From positions 63,307,512 to 63,371,511 of the forward strand of contig CM048839.1 in NCBI GenBank assembly GCA_026545765.1: a DNA stretch of 64,000 nucleotides, written 5' to 3'. Of the stretch, positions 24,901 to 37,099 are shown piece by piece. The notes beneath the pieces are model-generated. The model was given only the letters and a program-made list of their open reading frames with translations. It was not told the origin of the DNA and made no database searches. The translations under genes were made by a program, and so were the position numbers. This DNA is from Plantago major. Its lineage: Eukaryota; Streptophyta; Magnoliopsida; Lamiales; Plantaginaceae. Numbering within the stretch: position 1 is the first letter of the stretch; each line of letters starts with the position of its first letter.

Positions 24901-27134
24901 GAACACGAATTACAATCAAATATGTTTAGAAGCTGTTAATAGAAAAGATAGATGGAAAAGTGCTTTACGAGACTTCACTTACTTCCAGTGAGGAAGCTCG
25001 TAGCAGTTCCTCGAAACCTTGGGGTTTCGGCACCTTTCTGTGAATCTTTGTTGAGTTTTAGTTTCTTTGGAGGAGATGACCTGTTTCTCTATCAATTGTT
25101 CTTGGTGAGCTGTAAGAACAAACATAAGAGATTTTAGTAGTGGGTTCTCGAGCATTAGTTGAAGAAGATTATTCGATTACTTACCTTCTCGTGAAGGCTC
25201 GGTAAATACTTCCTCGAGCTTTTGAACCACGGAATCTCTAGGTTTTGGGGTGTTGGTTCCAACACCACTACTTCTCGATTAGAGCCTAAGAGAGACATTA
25301 AGAATATTAGAACATAAGAGCAATTTTAGTTAGTTATTCCTTGTTAGGAGATAACTTTTACTACACGTGGACGGATCTTCTTGATGTTACGAGGTTGGAG
25401 GAACCTCTTCTTGATTCAAGGGGTGGACAAGTTTTCTTCCCCACGAAAGTGTGTCTCCAAGTTGGCTATAACAAATCTGACTTATGAGTAACAAGTTAAC
25501 ATACAATTATGTTGACATGTTGAATCTGAAACTATCTTTGTTACCTAAATAGAGTCGGGTTAATCATTGATCTCTTAAACTTGTGGTGAATCCACGGTCT
25601 CTGTGCTCATTATTGATCTCCTCTGCGATTATCACGAGTTTCCATCTCGGTTTGATCCCTTTAAGAGTTGAGCTCTCTCGGAAGGTTGAGAACTGTTGAA
25701 ACGGGGTTTTCTTCAGCAATATTAAATGCTAGCATTGTGAATGTGGAAGCAATGGCAACATCTTCCATCATTCTATCTTCCTCACCCAGGCCTTCTTCTT
25801 CCTGCTGGGCAGAGGGGCTCTTGTCTTTCTGAAGAGCTGAGCTTGAAGCTTCTCCATGGGTCTCATACTTGAACCTTTTGAGTACTTTTGCAAGTGCTTC
25901 ATCATCTTCAGAATCACTATTCTGTGTTGGTGCAGACCCATCTATGATATTTCTATCATCTCTGGAGAGTTCTGGAGCATTCTGGTTCAGGACTCTTGGG
26001 GGATTCTGGATTTGCCTTTCTGAGCGTCCAACATCTCCTAAGACCTTGTCTCCAGAAGGTTGTGCCTCTTATATGATTAGGGGCTTGGAGGCTCTTTTGC
26101 TATGAGTCCTCTTTCTCTTGGCAACTGGAGGTTTAGTTTTGGCTTGCTCAGAGACCTCCTCACCTTGCTGTGCAGTTTCTTCTTCTTCTGCCTTTCTGAG
26201 TGTGTTCTCAGCAGAAGTTTCTCCTTTTCTTCAAAAGCGTGTCTGAAAAGGGAGTTGGTGACTGGGATTTCCTGCCTCTCTCTGAGAGTGATTCCCATTG
26301 TTTCCAGAATGTAGCATCCACGAGACCAAAGTGCATATTGGCCTTTGGCTCGGCAAAACCGATGATGATTTTGGGCTCAAATTCCTCAATATGTCCAAGG
26401 AATTTGTTGAAGGCGTACTTCCCTCAATTGAAGTGGGTTTCCTGCCCTTCATGCTTCTTGTTCAGAAGATGCATCATCATCCATCTCTCCATGCTTATCT
26501 GGTCTACTCCACCTTTGTTGCCATCAAAGCAACGGACCAGAATAAAACTAAAAGTACTCGGTGTTTACGGAGATGACTAATTCGATGGCCTTGAACAAAG
26601 TCTCTGGGCGACCTTTGCATTTTCTAACTGGATTGCTTCAAATAGCTCTTTGACGCCTTGAATCATGGAAGCGTCCTTGATGTTGATGTCTTCAAATGTT
26701 CCTCGATTTTTCAATCGGAATATCTTGCAGAAAGTCTTGCAGTCTAGAATAATTTCTTGTCCTTGGACTTCAGTCTGCATGTATTTTTCTTCTTCATCAT
26801 TCAAAACTTTTGTGAAGATTTTGGAGTTGTTATAGAACTCTAGTACATCCAGTGTGGATAGTCCCTTTGAGTGCGGCAGATAAACTTGTAGATATGGGAA
26901 TTCTTCAGCATTCCCAATATCAGTTTTCTTTCTGGTTTTGAAGATATAACTGCTGGTACATATCTCTTTACTAGAAAGGCTCCCCAATTCATTTTGTGTT
27001 TAGGGTTCCAGTCCGATGGGATAAAATTTCCCAGAAGGCGTTTATTCAACACCTTAAGTTCCTTTCCTCCTTGCTTTTCGGTGAGGCGAGGATGTTGCCT
27101 TAGGGTTCTTGGTGGTCATCTTCTTGGGTGCCAT
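22000..27134 (-). mobile_element. Element 1, extra ORF region after pol (env-like position)
   Basis: Sireviruses often carry a further ORF after pol, sometimes called envelope-like. Here it begins with an ATG at 27134 (MAPKKMTTKN) behind a conserved TATA-containing leader. The best-kept part, 26577-27052, contains PKHKMNWGAF, LILGMLKNS and STLDVLEFYNNSKIF; element 3 carries a homologous stretch at 45268-45560. The block with EFYNNS followed by a VQGQEIILDC segment recalls the 'putative plant transposon protein' family, from memory only. Later parts are acidic and charge-rich. I see no clear signal peptide or transmembrane segment, so an envelope function is not supported. The region is heavily broken, and much of 22000-25700 has the unusual CAG/CTG-poor composition. 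Confidence 0.6.
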
Positions 27135-27333
27135 CTCTTATATAGAGTTTAGAGTGAGTGTTTTTCAGATGAATATTGCACAATTAATCGAGATTAGTCT
27201 ATCTTTTCAGAAGACTAAGCACAAGAAGTTGAGTTTTGCAGAAGGGTTTTGTAGAAATCTTGAGAGATTTTGCTATTTTGATGCAAGTTTGAAAATTTCG
27301 GAATTGGTAAAAGTGTTTGTCTTTTGCCCAAAT

Positions 27334-27347
27334 CCTATATATATAGC
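27334..27347 (-). promoter_or_regulatory. TATA-like box before the element 1 extra ORF
   Basis: On the minus strand GCTATATATATAGGATTT lies about 200 bases before the ATG at 27134. Element 3 has GCTATATATAGGATTTTGG at 45024, about 187 bases before its corresponding ATG. A further shared stretch (CTATATAAGAGATGG) covers both ATGs, and the sequence upstream is also similar (CAGACATGGCCCACTA). This is a candidate internal promoter; function is inferred. Confidence 0.45.
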
Positions 27348-28163
27348 AGACAAAATGTACATAGATACAACATACATATAGCTGAATATGAATGCGCGTC
27401 TTTGCATCTGCATAGGCGTGGTACGTCCTTTGTACTTCATTAAATGCGTAGTGGGCCATGTCTGCATTTCTCAACAGACATTACTTGCTTTGTTTTGATG
27501 TCACCCGTTGAGATCAAACGTTTATTCATCAAGGGCTTATATTGAATATCTTGTATTGATATCAATCAACAAATGGTAATGTGCCGACTTGATGGATTTT
27601 TAATATGCTACATTCATTGTGTCACTTAGTAAAGAGTAGGAACACTTAATCGTTTGAGCTTATCATTCTGAGTGTCAACTCCTTATCTATATATTTTTTA
27701 TCATGAAAATTGTAAAAATACAAGACATTGCACATGTTTGACTTTCAGAACTTATACTTTTTGGGCTTTGTGTGTCCATTTCTCTTTATGACTAAATAGC
27801 TTTCTGAATTCAAGTGTCAGAAGCTTCAGTCGTTTGAATGTATTTGTCCCACTCTCAGTAAGTAAGTTCTAGTTTTATTTACTTATTAAGTGTGTACCTG
27901 CGCCTTTACGGATACCCGTTCGAAATGTTTTGTCTTCTAGTATTGCTACTCGAAACCTTTGCATCACTTCTTATCAACTTGGCTTTACGAGAACACATTC
28001 TTAGAGGCCTACTCCGATTCAGCCTTTAGAGATTCGGGACAATTTTTCAGTCCTTAAGCAACTCCATTAATCCAAGATTATGTCTTAAGGTCAAGAACCG
28101 GCTTTCTTGTAAGGGCTTAGTGAAGATATACGCAAGTTGGTCTTACGCCAATCTTGAGTATCT

Positions 28164-28520
28164 CTATATTGCCTTTCTCAACATGGTCGAAGATGAAGTG
28201 GTGTCTAACATCTTTGTTCTGGCATGGAACTTGGGGTTCTGTGTGATTGCAATAGAACTTGTGTTATCACAGAAAATGGGAGTTTTCTCTTCATTGAGTC
28301 CATAGTCTCTGAGTTGTTGTTGAATCCACAGAATTTGTGTTGCACAACAACCAGCAGCAATATATTCAGCCTCTGTGGTAGAAGTTGCAATTGAGTTTTG
28401 TTTCTTGCTAAACCATGAGATAAGTCTAGTTCCCAGAAACTGACAAGTTCCTGAGGTACTTTTCCTATCAAGCATTGATCCAGCATAATCAGCATCTGAG
28501 TAACGACGAACTCGATCCAC
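28164..28520 (-). mobile_element. Element 1, RNase H segment
   Basis: Shows the copia RNase H hallmarks: YSDADYAGSMLDRKSTSG, then TTEAEYIAAG and a CDNTSSIAITQNP block with the trailing HARTK. RNase H removes the RNA template during reverse transcription. The segment is well preserved and has ordinary CAG/CTG content. Confidence 0.9.
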
Positions 28521-28539
28521 TTTCTTTAGGATACCACCG

Positions 28540-29830
28540 CTACATCTCTGTACCTTTCACATACCTTAATATTTTCATAGCAATGTTGTAGTGTGATTGC
28601 ATTGGATTTGTTTGAAATCTAGCACTCCAAGCATATTGAATATCAGTGCCTTGCGATGAGTAGAGTAGTGAACCTATCAATTTCCTATACTTATGTTCAT
28701 CAACACTCTTATCTGATTCAGTATAGGTCATCTTGGTTCCTATGCTCATAGGTATCTTAGCATTCTTTTCAGAAGGCTTAAGATTGAACTTTGTGAGCAT
28801 GTCTCTTGCATACTTTGTCTGACTAATGAATATTCCATCATTGAGTTGCTTGACTTGAAATCCTACGAAATAGTTCAATTCTCCCATCATGCTCATCTCG
28901 AACTTACTTTTCATGAGATTTGCAAAGTCATCACAAAGTTGCTTGTCCTTAGATCCAAATATGATGTCATCAACATATACTTGAACTAAGAGTAGTTTCC
29001 CATCATGGTTTAAAGTAAATAAAGTTTTATCAACTTCACCTTTCTTGAAACCGCTTTCCAGAAGGTATTTAGCCAAAGTGTCATACCATGCTCTTGGAGC
29101 CTGATTCAGTCCATAAAGAGCTTTCTGTAGCTTATAGAACATTCTACTTTCTGAGGAAACTTCAAAGCCAGGTGGTTGTTCAACATAGACTTCCTCAGCA
29201 AGTTCACCATTCAAGAATGCACTCTTGACATCCATCTGATAAACTTTAAAGTCTTTGTGAGCTTCAAAGGCCAGAAAGAGTCTTATTGCATCCAATCGGC
29301 ATGGCTGGTGCATATGACTCATTAAAATCTAAACCTTGATGCAGGTGAATCCTTGGCAACCAACCTTGCTTTGTTTACGGTTATTTCATGATTCATTCAT
29401 CTTGTTTACGAAAACCCACTTAGTTCCGATCCACGATATTCCTTCTACAATTGGAACTAGTTTCCGGACTTTGTTTCTCTCAATGATCGACTCTTCTTGC
29501 ATTCTTTGAGATCGATCTTGGTCTCTTAATGCTTCTTCTATAGTTTTGGTTCGATGTTTGAGATAAAACATCAAAGAGATTTAGCATTTTGACTATTGCT
29601 CTCCTAGTCCTAACACCTTGATTGATTGGTCGATCCGTCTTTTGCGGATGATCCTTGATCCATCTCATCATGGGTTTAGGGCTAATAGGGTCAACATCTA
29701 TGTGATGAATGTGAATCACTATGACTTGATACTTCTTGATGTATCGTGACATTTTGCACCTCGGAAGGCGGTGAATGTCGACACTTGCTCGATGTGAGAG
29801 CTTTACGGGACATGCACATCGAGAGGTCAT
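28540..29830 (-). mobile_element. Element 1, reverse transcriptase segment
   Basis: The best-kept part, 28540-29322, contains [38 protein letters not shown] and the catalytic YVDD (about 28966-28977), followed by FGSKD and the [17 protein letters not shown] block. These are standard plant copia RT motifs. The N-terminal part at 29330-29830 is much less readable and falls in a CAG/CTG-poor stretch. Confidence 0.9.
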
Positions 29831-30099
29831 TTCGAGTTAGCTCTCGATGAACATCTTGATTTCCATTTACGGAATTCTCATAGGAAATTCTTCATCATGT
29901 CGAGAATCATCTGGTTGTTACTAGGCATTTCATGCTTTTCTTCGTCGAGTCATCCTCTCTTTCCACAATGATATTTTTCCTTTACGAGTTTCTCTTGAGA
30001 ATCCTTTATCATTAGTTCCTTGAACTTTTACGAGAGTTCATCGATGAGGTGTTTTCTTGCTTCCTTCATAGAATCTGACATGGGCGATTCTTGAATCTT

Positions 30100-31280
30100 C
30101 TTTGTTCTTTTGTTGTAAACTTTGTATGCTTTGCTATTCATAGAATAACGAAACACACCTTCATACGCCTTTGGTTGAAATGTTCTTAGATACTCTTTTC
30201 CATTGTTAAGAACAAAACATCTACAACCAAATACTTTTAGATGTTTGATATTAGGGGTCTACCACCAAGAGTTCATAAGGGTCTTATCATGATGTTTGTT
30301 TATCAAACATACATTGCAGTGTAGCATCTTTGTGTTTACGACTTCAACCCGATAAACTTCACTTATCTCGATTAGCATTGTCCTTCTTTGCTTCTTTAAG
30401 TTTTCTATTTTTCTTTACGCAACACCATTTTGTTGTGGTGTTCTTCTGAGAGGAAAGTTGGTGTTGTATACCTTTCTTTGTACAAAACTCCTTTACATCT
30501 TTGGTTGACAAACTTCGATACCATGTACATTACGATTGCGGATACCTTGTCCTTTTCATGACTTCAAGCTTATTGACAAGTTTGGTATCTCCACCTAGCA
30601 TGATTTTGCTTGAAAGATAACAGTGAATCTTGAGAAGTCATCTCTGACAACAAGACCATACTTCATTCTGCATAACTAATTCTGATGATTCAAAAGATCC
30701 ATGTAATAGTTGCGTGGTCTAACTCTTAGAGTGTACGATTTTGGACTAGAAAGAGATCTTAGATTGTTTCCCCATCGGCGAAGCAGATACCATCCTTTAT
30801 GAAAGATGTTTTGGGAAGGCGACCACTAACTCTTTCTTGGCAAGTTTGTTGAGTTTTGAAATTCAAGTGACTCATTCTTTTGTGCCATAACGGTGCTCTT
30901 ACATGTGACTGATTGACTCACCATGAGACATTCTTGATTGTGGCGGATGCCCGATCGGCAACATAAAGGCGCCTTTCCACCGAGCAACCAAGGTATGCCT
31001 TTGACTCATTGTCGATAAGTTTGCAATACTTTGCTTTGAATTTCTGATAAATCCTTATGCCAAAGCGGCTCATGCTAAATAGATTATATTTCAAACCCTT
31101 AACATATGTCGTCGGTGATAGTTAATGATCCTAATTTGGCGTTGCCAAATCCGGAGAGGATTTAATTCTCCTCCAACCGTCGATATACGGTCCATTGTTG
31201 TAAGCTTTGTAATTGACGGATTTGGTCTCTTGTCATGTGCTTTCGCATCCACTATCAAATAGCCATTGAGCCTTAGTCGA
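30100..31280 (-). mobile_element. Element 1, protease end and integrase segment
   Basis: On the minus strand, codons at about 31246-31265 read LFDSGC, the aspartic protease active site of plant copia elements. The integrase core shows TPQQNGV at about 30421-30443. The stretch between is copia pol by position and by nucleotide similarity to element 3, but it is badly broken. Confidence 0.75.
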
Positions 31281-31829
31281 GGCGTTACGCACAAAGCAGG
31301 AGTTAGGTTCTTGCTTGGAGATAGAACCATTTAGACTAAACATTCTTCGGTGAATTCACATTTTAGTGAATTTCTTGGGAGTTATTTTGTCTAATTTGAT
31401 CGGAAGAGATCTGATAAAATTAGTAATTTTGATCTCAATTTTCCTTCTTGTGGTGTTTCTAGGTGTTCCTTTTGGTGCTTCTGGACCACAGGTTTACGGA
31501 TTGCTTTTCCATAAACTTAGCCTTTACGGCGAGTTCCTTCTAGCTCGGCATTCGGTTTTTAGTGGCTTGAGATTTCTTCCATACATCTGTTACGTGCAAT
31601 ATCGGCCTTGCGCCATTGTTCTTGTCCTTCCTTATATTGTTGCGGAAGAACTTTTCCAATAGCACAATAGCAGCGCCATTTCGAACACCTTTGGCTTTAC
31701 GAATCGTTCTTGAAGCCTTACTAGTTTCTGCACCGTCTTTATTTTCATAAAATAGTACGATAGAATTTGCCTATTCTAGCAATTCTTCCTTTCCTAGTAA
31801 TATAGCAATGTGGATGGTTAAATGTCTGA

Positions 31830-33795
31830 GGGTTGTATTTCTTTTCAGAAACCTCATCCACAAGTTTCTTGTGAACTTGTTGTTCTTTCAAAGGTTGGGT
31901 TGCTACTCCTTTTCCTTTGTCAGCTACCCTAGCTTTCTGACCAATGCTATAGGTGGTTGAAGAACCATTACATTGACTTTTACAAAGGTCAACCTTTCAT
32001 CACTCTTCTTCAGAGGAGATGAATTACTCGATTGTTCATCGAGTCCAAGTCCACCTTTCTCAGAGGGATCTCTTAGATGGGATTGAACCTCAGTGAGAGT
32101 GTCACTAGCCTTTGCATAAGATTGGAAGGATAGCTCTTTCTTTCTGAGTTCTTCATTCTCAGAAAGCAGTATCATCATTTTCTTGGTAAGTTCATTCAAG
32201 GCTAGTTTGTGAGAATTTTCCTTCTCAGATATCTGAGATTTCAGAAAGGCTATTTCAGCGTTCTTGTTTTCAGATACTCTTGTTAGCTTAGTAACCTCTT
32301 TTTCAAGAGTTTCTTTGCTTTCCTCTAGAATTCTGGTTTTGGATTGTGCTTCCAGAAATTCTTTCTCATAACGATCCAATTCACTCTTGACCAACTCCAG
32401 ATCCTCAATTCCATCATCACTCTCATAGTACAGAAATTGTGAATTGTTAGTTACCTCATCAGCCATAAGACACATTTCAATGTTGGAGATGTCTGGACCA
32501 ACAATTTCAGCAACTCCACACATTTCTTTCTTCTTCAGGCCGAAGTCAATTACATCGTGGATGATTCCACACAATTCTGGTGATGGTAGGTTTGAGTCAT
32601 CTGAATCTCCATCTTCAGAATCTGTCTCAAAGTCTAGAGCATCAAGTTGAATTTGAATCTTCTTCCTTTCTTGATCGGTAAGGCCCTTTGATTTCTCTTG
32701 AAATTTCTTACATCCTTCTTGTCACTGTCTTGAGCTTGTTTAAGCGGACAATCTCTCTTAAGTGACGGGCTTTTGATAATAGAAGCGGATATCATTTCCT
32801 ATTTACTGCTGACTTGGTACTAACACCTTTCTGAATGGGGGTGTTCAGAGAGTTGTTCACTTGTATGTTCTTGTACTGATGATAGTTTGGGCCAAGATGC
32901 TTTTTCAGCTTTTCTTTTACTTTTCTTCTCTCAATCTCTTGACTCACAAATTTCTTCATGTGTCTTACTGCAAGAGCATTTTCTTCAGATGCTTCTTTGG
33001 TATCCTTCTTTTCAGAAGTACCTTGAGAAACTAGAGCAACACTTTGCAATTTTTCAACTGTTTGTTCTCTCATAGTCTACAGTAGCAAGATGAGAGAACA
33101 ACTCTACTGGAGTAATATTTGGCATCCCTTGATTGAAATAAAAGAACTTAGTGTGTTCCCAGTTGTGCTTGAGACTTCTGACAATAGTCTTAATCTTTTC
33201 TGACTGGGAGTATCTATTGCTTTCACCAAGTGCAGCCATATCACTCATAAGTGTAGTAAATCTGAAATCAAGTTCTTCCATAGTTTCAGTGGGACCTTGT
33301 TTGAAGTTTTAGAACTTCAATTTAAGAACTTTGAACTTGTTTTCTTTGGTTTTCTCTGTTCCGGCACAGATTTATTCAATCAATTGCCAGGCAACTTTCG
33401 CGTTTTAGCACTTACGATTTACTTGTATGTGCTCAGTGTCGATCGATGATTATATTCTGAGCTTGACCATCGATCTGTGTCCTTGGCATCTTGGATGTCC
33501 AGAGCTCTCTTGGCTTGTCTTCATATATAATGCTTCCTCGAGCAACATGACCACTATCACTAGCAGCCATGTCCTCGCTTCCATCTTCCTTGTCTGAGGC
33601 TTTTCTTCCATCAGACACCTCAGTAACTTGTTTGAGTTGTCTGATTTTGATAGGCCCTTCATTGATGACATAGATCATCTCATCACTAATGGCCTCCAGA
33701 TGGAGCATCATGTTGTTCTTCCATTTCTCATAGTTTTCTGGCTTTAGAACGGGAGCATCACTCAGAGACATACCTGCACGCTTAACACACAAATT
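31830..33795 (-). mobile_element. Element 1, gag segment
   Basis: The gag start, near 33792, reads SDAPVLKPENYEKWKNNMML (the DUF4219-like lead of plant copia gag). Next comes a UBN2-like part at 33054-33281 (MEELDFRFTTLMSDMA, then SLKHNWEHTKFFYF). A lysine-rich stretch and a long coiled coil follow at 31924-32574, rich in Glu/Lys heptads. The extended coiled-coil C-terminus is a sirevirus trait. Elements 2 and 3 share the same order. Confidence 0.85.
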
Positions 33796-33875
33796 ATATA
33801 GTCCTCAGAAAGGGACAAAGTTCCTTCACCTATCTAGGGATCTAGGTTCAGTGCAGAAGGCTTGTGAACCTCACC

Positions 33876-33887
33876 TTTCTGATACCA
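33876..33887 (-). promoter_or_regulatory. Element 1 primer-binding site
   Basis: On the minus strand TGGTATCAGA lies two bases after the 5' LTR end (CAACA). It matches the complement of the plant initiator-Met tRNA 3' end, which primes minus-strand synthesis in many plant LTR elements. Confidence 0.85.
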
Positions 33888-33889
33888 CT

Positions 33890-35289
33890 TGTTGGTCGGA
33901 TAACGGCAAAGTAAATGACTAGAGGGGGGTGAATAGTCTTTTAAAACTTTTGTCGATAAACACGATTCTCGAAACACAGGGGTTTCGATACTTAAATTAG
34001 GCGCGGAAGACTTTAAGATAGGTAAGTGCAGAAACAATAAGTAAGTGTGTGTGTGCTTTCTTTGAAATGTAAATCTGAAAGGTAAATAACGCAAGTATAG
34101 TGGTATCTGGAGGTGGCGTAATCGTCGACTAATCACCTTGGTCTTTACGAGACCTAGAATTCACTAGAACAGATAATTGAGTTCACCTTACAATAATCCT
34201 ATTCTAAGATTCCTAAACAAATGGTTCTGACCAAATGTTCCCCGAGTTATTCCCGACTCCTAGAGCTAAGTACTTCCTCTACTCGAGATAACCTTGGGTT
34301 ATTCACGATTTCCCAAATCAAGTACTTCCTCTACTCACGCCTTGATGGTGTTGGTTATAAGGTTTGTCGAGAGGCTTCTCGTATAACTTTTCGATTATGT
34401 TTTGAGAGAGCCTAATGGAACAAGACTACTTAATACACTTGTTCGATGGATGACGATGCGCTCTTCTTGACCCAGTAATTGGTGTAGATTACGGTGAATG
34501 AGCTTCAGAAAGGGTATCTGATAGTTCAACTCTTTCACGAATAACAATCTCTTGTTAAGGTTCAGGACAACTTAAAACTACTAGTGATTCTTCAAGCAAC
34601 ATAAAGCTTTTAGAAAGGGTAGTAGAGTGCTTGAGAGAATACTTTGCTTGATGGTAAGTTTGCAAGATAGAGCGTTCTAAGGTGTGTTCTTCAAGCATCT
34701 AAGTGTGTGATATATATAGATAAATTTGAGAGGCGTTTGAATTGTATCCGTTGTTCTCTCTATCAAATTATATCCGTTTATATATTGAATTATGTACTCA
34801 GAAGTCACTATCTCTTGTTTCAGAGAGGACTTGCTTTTTGCAGCATTTCTGCCGATGCATTTAATGCATAGTACTATTCATTGTCCTTTAGTCTCAACGG
34901 ATACATGAGCCTTTCTGATGGCTTGCATGCTCCATACTCATGATGTCATATGTCCAGAATCATATTTCCAAAGTAAGTTAATGTACTTAAGAAAGGATTA
35001 AGGACATAGTCTTTCTGAGTTAGACTAAACCTTTGTGTCTTCATAAACCTTGTGCAATCTTCAGTCTTCTAATCTTCAGAAAAGCTCCATTGCTAGGATT
35101 GATCTTCATGGTCTTCTTGAAATACAAAATTACACTCAGACACCTATAATCCTAATACAAGATTTACTAGACTAATCATACTCAGTGATTTCCTCTTTTA
35201 CAATGTTCAAGTGAACCAAGAGCACTTAATCACCTTTCTGGCTAAGAACATGTGATGAGTGATCAAAATACTAACAGATATTCCTAACA
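33890..35289 (-). repeat. Element 1, 5' LTR
   Basis: Pairs with 20302-21696. Differences between the two LTRs cluster at CAG/CTG contexts, and which copy looks altered switches near 34480, so ordinary mutation after insertion is not the simple explanation. The outer end CTAACA abuts satellite sequence at 35290. Confidence 0.85.
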
Positions 35290-35340
35290 TGTGCATTGTT
35301 TAAATCTCGAATAGACTTCTTCGTTTGACATTATCCCAGT
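35290..35340. repeat. 51-bp satellite sliver between elements 1 and 2
   Basis: This is the seventh subunit of the satellite monomer (TGTGCATTGTTTAAATCTCG ... GACATTATCC), beginning where the left array stopped and ending at the target duplication CCAGT of element 2. It shows that the two elements inserted independently about 50 bp apart in the same monomer. Confidence 0.9.
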
Positions 35341-37041
35341 TGTTGGGAAATTTCTTGTGAAATTTGTTGGGAAATTTGTTGGGAAATTTCTTGAGAAATT
35401 TGTAAGGAATTTTGTTTGATATTTTGTAAAGAATATCTGTTTAGTTTTGATCAGCAACATGATGACTTATCTTAGTCTCAGAAAGGTGATTAGTACTCTT
35501 GGTTCACTTGAATATTGTAAAAGAGGAAAACCACTAAGTATGATAGTCTAGCTAATCTTGTATAGGATGTTAGGTCTCAAAATGTAATTTTTATTTTATG
35601 AAGAGAAGACCAAGAAGAAGTCATCAATGAAAGCTCAACGACATTGAAGACTTGAAAGCGCACAAGATTCTGGCTTTTTTGGATATCTTAGCGGATATCT
35701 TGAAGACACGAATAGTTTTAAACAAAAGTGTCACAAGAGATATCGAGAAATAAGAGACATATCGAAAACAAGGAAAGTGTCCACGGATATCTATTCTCGG
35801 ATACCTTGAGCATTAACCACATTTACGAAAAATATATTGCAAACAAAGTGGTTTCAATAAATGAGTGGTATCGAAGATTATAGATAAGGATGTGCAAAGA
35901 ATCGAACAACACTAGTCTTTGATACAAAGCATAGTTCCGTTGACACTCTGAGGACAAAAGTATAGTACAATGCATTTAATGCAGACGGAGATATGCGAAT
36001 AAAAGCAGCGACTTACGAAGAAGACAAAACACCTTTCTGATTACTATACGAGATATCAATAGTTTGAATTTGAGCTTAACGGATACTATTCAAGCGGTAC
36101 TCAAATTCATCTATAAATATCAACACTTAGGCGACTTGAGAGAACACACGAACCTTGAACACCTTGAGCGCATACAAGCGTTGAGCGTCTTACTCTCTCA
36201 AAGCAACTTACTTATCCTCAAGCTTTACATTGCGACAAAGCTTTTGATCTTGAGTAAACTTTGAAGTTCTAAGTGTCACGATCCTAAACAAGCAAAGCTA
36301 TTTGTGAAGGAGTTGAATCAAAAGATCAACTATAAGATTCATTCTCTTGAGCAGATATCATAAGACTTAGTCGATAAAATCGAACAAGATACCATCGTTG
36401 TAAAGTGTATTAAGTAACTTGGTTCCGAGCTATCGATTAGCGAAAAGTTATTAAGGCGCTCATCGACAACTCAAAAACCAACACCATAAGCTGGCGTGAG
36501 TGCAGGAAGTACTTAGTTTGAAAAATGGGGAATAACTCAGGTTCTGAGTATAGGAAGTACTTGATTTGGGAAACTAAGGAATAACTCAAGGTTATTGAGT
36601 ATAGGAAGTACTTAGCTTGGGAAGCTAGGGAATAACTCAAAGGTTTAGTATAGGAAGTAGTTGAAGTACTTGGGGAAAAAAAAAAGGGGGAAACATTTGG
36701 TTGGGAACGAATTGTTAGAATCTTAGAATAGGATTATTGTAGGAGATCTCAATTATACATTCTGTTCTAGTGAATTCTAGGTCTCTAATAGACCGAAGTG
36801 GATTAGTTGGAGGATTCATACCTCCAGATACCACTATACTTGCATGTCATTTACCTTTACGTATTTACATTTGATAATACACACACATATTATTTGCGCA
36901 CTTATCTTTATTAAGTCTTCCTTTTCTGATTCTAAGTATCAGATATCCATTAAGATATCTGAGAAATAGTTGTTATCGACAAAAGTTTTACAAGACTCTT
37001 CACCCCGCTAGTCTTTTACTTTGGCGTTATACGGACCAACA
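35341..37041 (+). repeat. Element 2, 5' LTR
   Basis: Begins TGTTGGGAAATTT and ends GGACCAACA. The first 80 bases are short repeats of GAAATTTGTTGG-type words. A TATA box (CTATAAATAT) lies at 36111-36120. Tandem ~50-bp motifs containing TATAGGAAGTACTT lie at about 36500-36680. Partner of 54232-55982. Confidence 0.9.
36111..36120 (+). promoter_or_regulatory. LTR TATA box (element 2)
   Basis: CTATAAATAT in TCAAATTCATCTATAAATAT. The same box lies at 38860-38869, 51667-51676 and 55024-55033 in the other plus-strand LTRs. Its conservation across all four copies supports an RNA polymerase II promoter role. Confidence 0.6.
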
Positions 37042-37043
37042 AG

Positions 37044-37055
37044 TGGTATCGAGCG
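37044..37055 (+). promoter_or_regulatory. Element 2 primer-binding site
   Basis: TGGTATCGAGCG lies two bases after the LTR end, in the place and with most of the sequence of the initiator-Met tRNA primer site (TGGTATCAGAGC). Confidence 0.75.
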
Positions 37056-37099
37056 GGAGGTTCACCTTTTGCTGAACCTAGATCCCAGATAGGTGAAGG

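Larger units (their letters stand above)
20302..35289 (-). mobile_element. Element 1: sirevirus-like Ty1/copia retrotransposon, fossil
   Basis: About 15 kb, minus strand, with two LTRs of about 1.4 kb (20302-21696 and 33890-35289) ending TG...CA. The parts follow copia order: primer site, gag, protease, integrase, reverse transcriptase, RNase H, then a ~5-kb extra ORF region, a purine tract and the 3' LTR. A long coiled-coil gag, ~1.4-kb LTRs and an ORF after pol are typical of the sirevirus lineage. It sits inside a satellite subunit: array sequence ends ...CCTTCTGTG on the left and resumes TGTGCATTG on the right. A clean 5-bp duplication is not resolved. It is structurally complete but broken, with apparent breaks in the dozens. 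Many may be sequence error (see findings), so LTR divergence should not be used for age. Confidence 0.9.

Noticed and set aside
29330-31830. Repeat-induced or deamination-type mutation as the cause of the odd composition
   Set aside because: Deamination would leave TAG/CTA/TG products. The words seen are not that pattern, and patches switch on and off abruptly, also between LTR partners.
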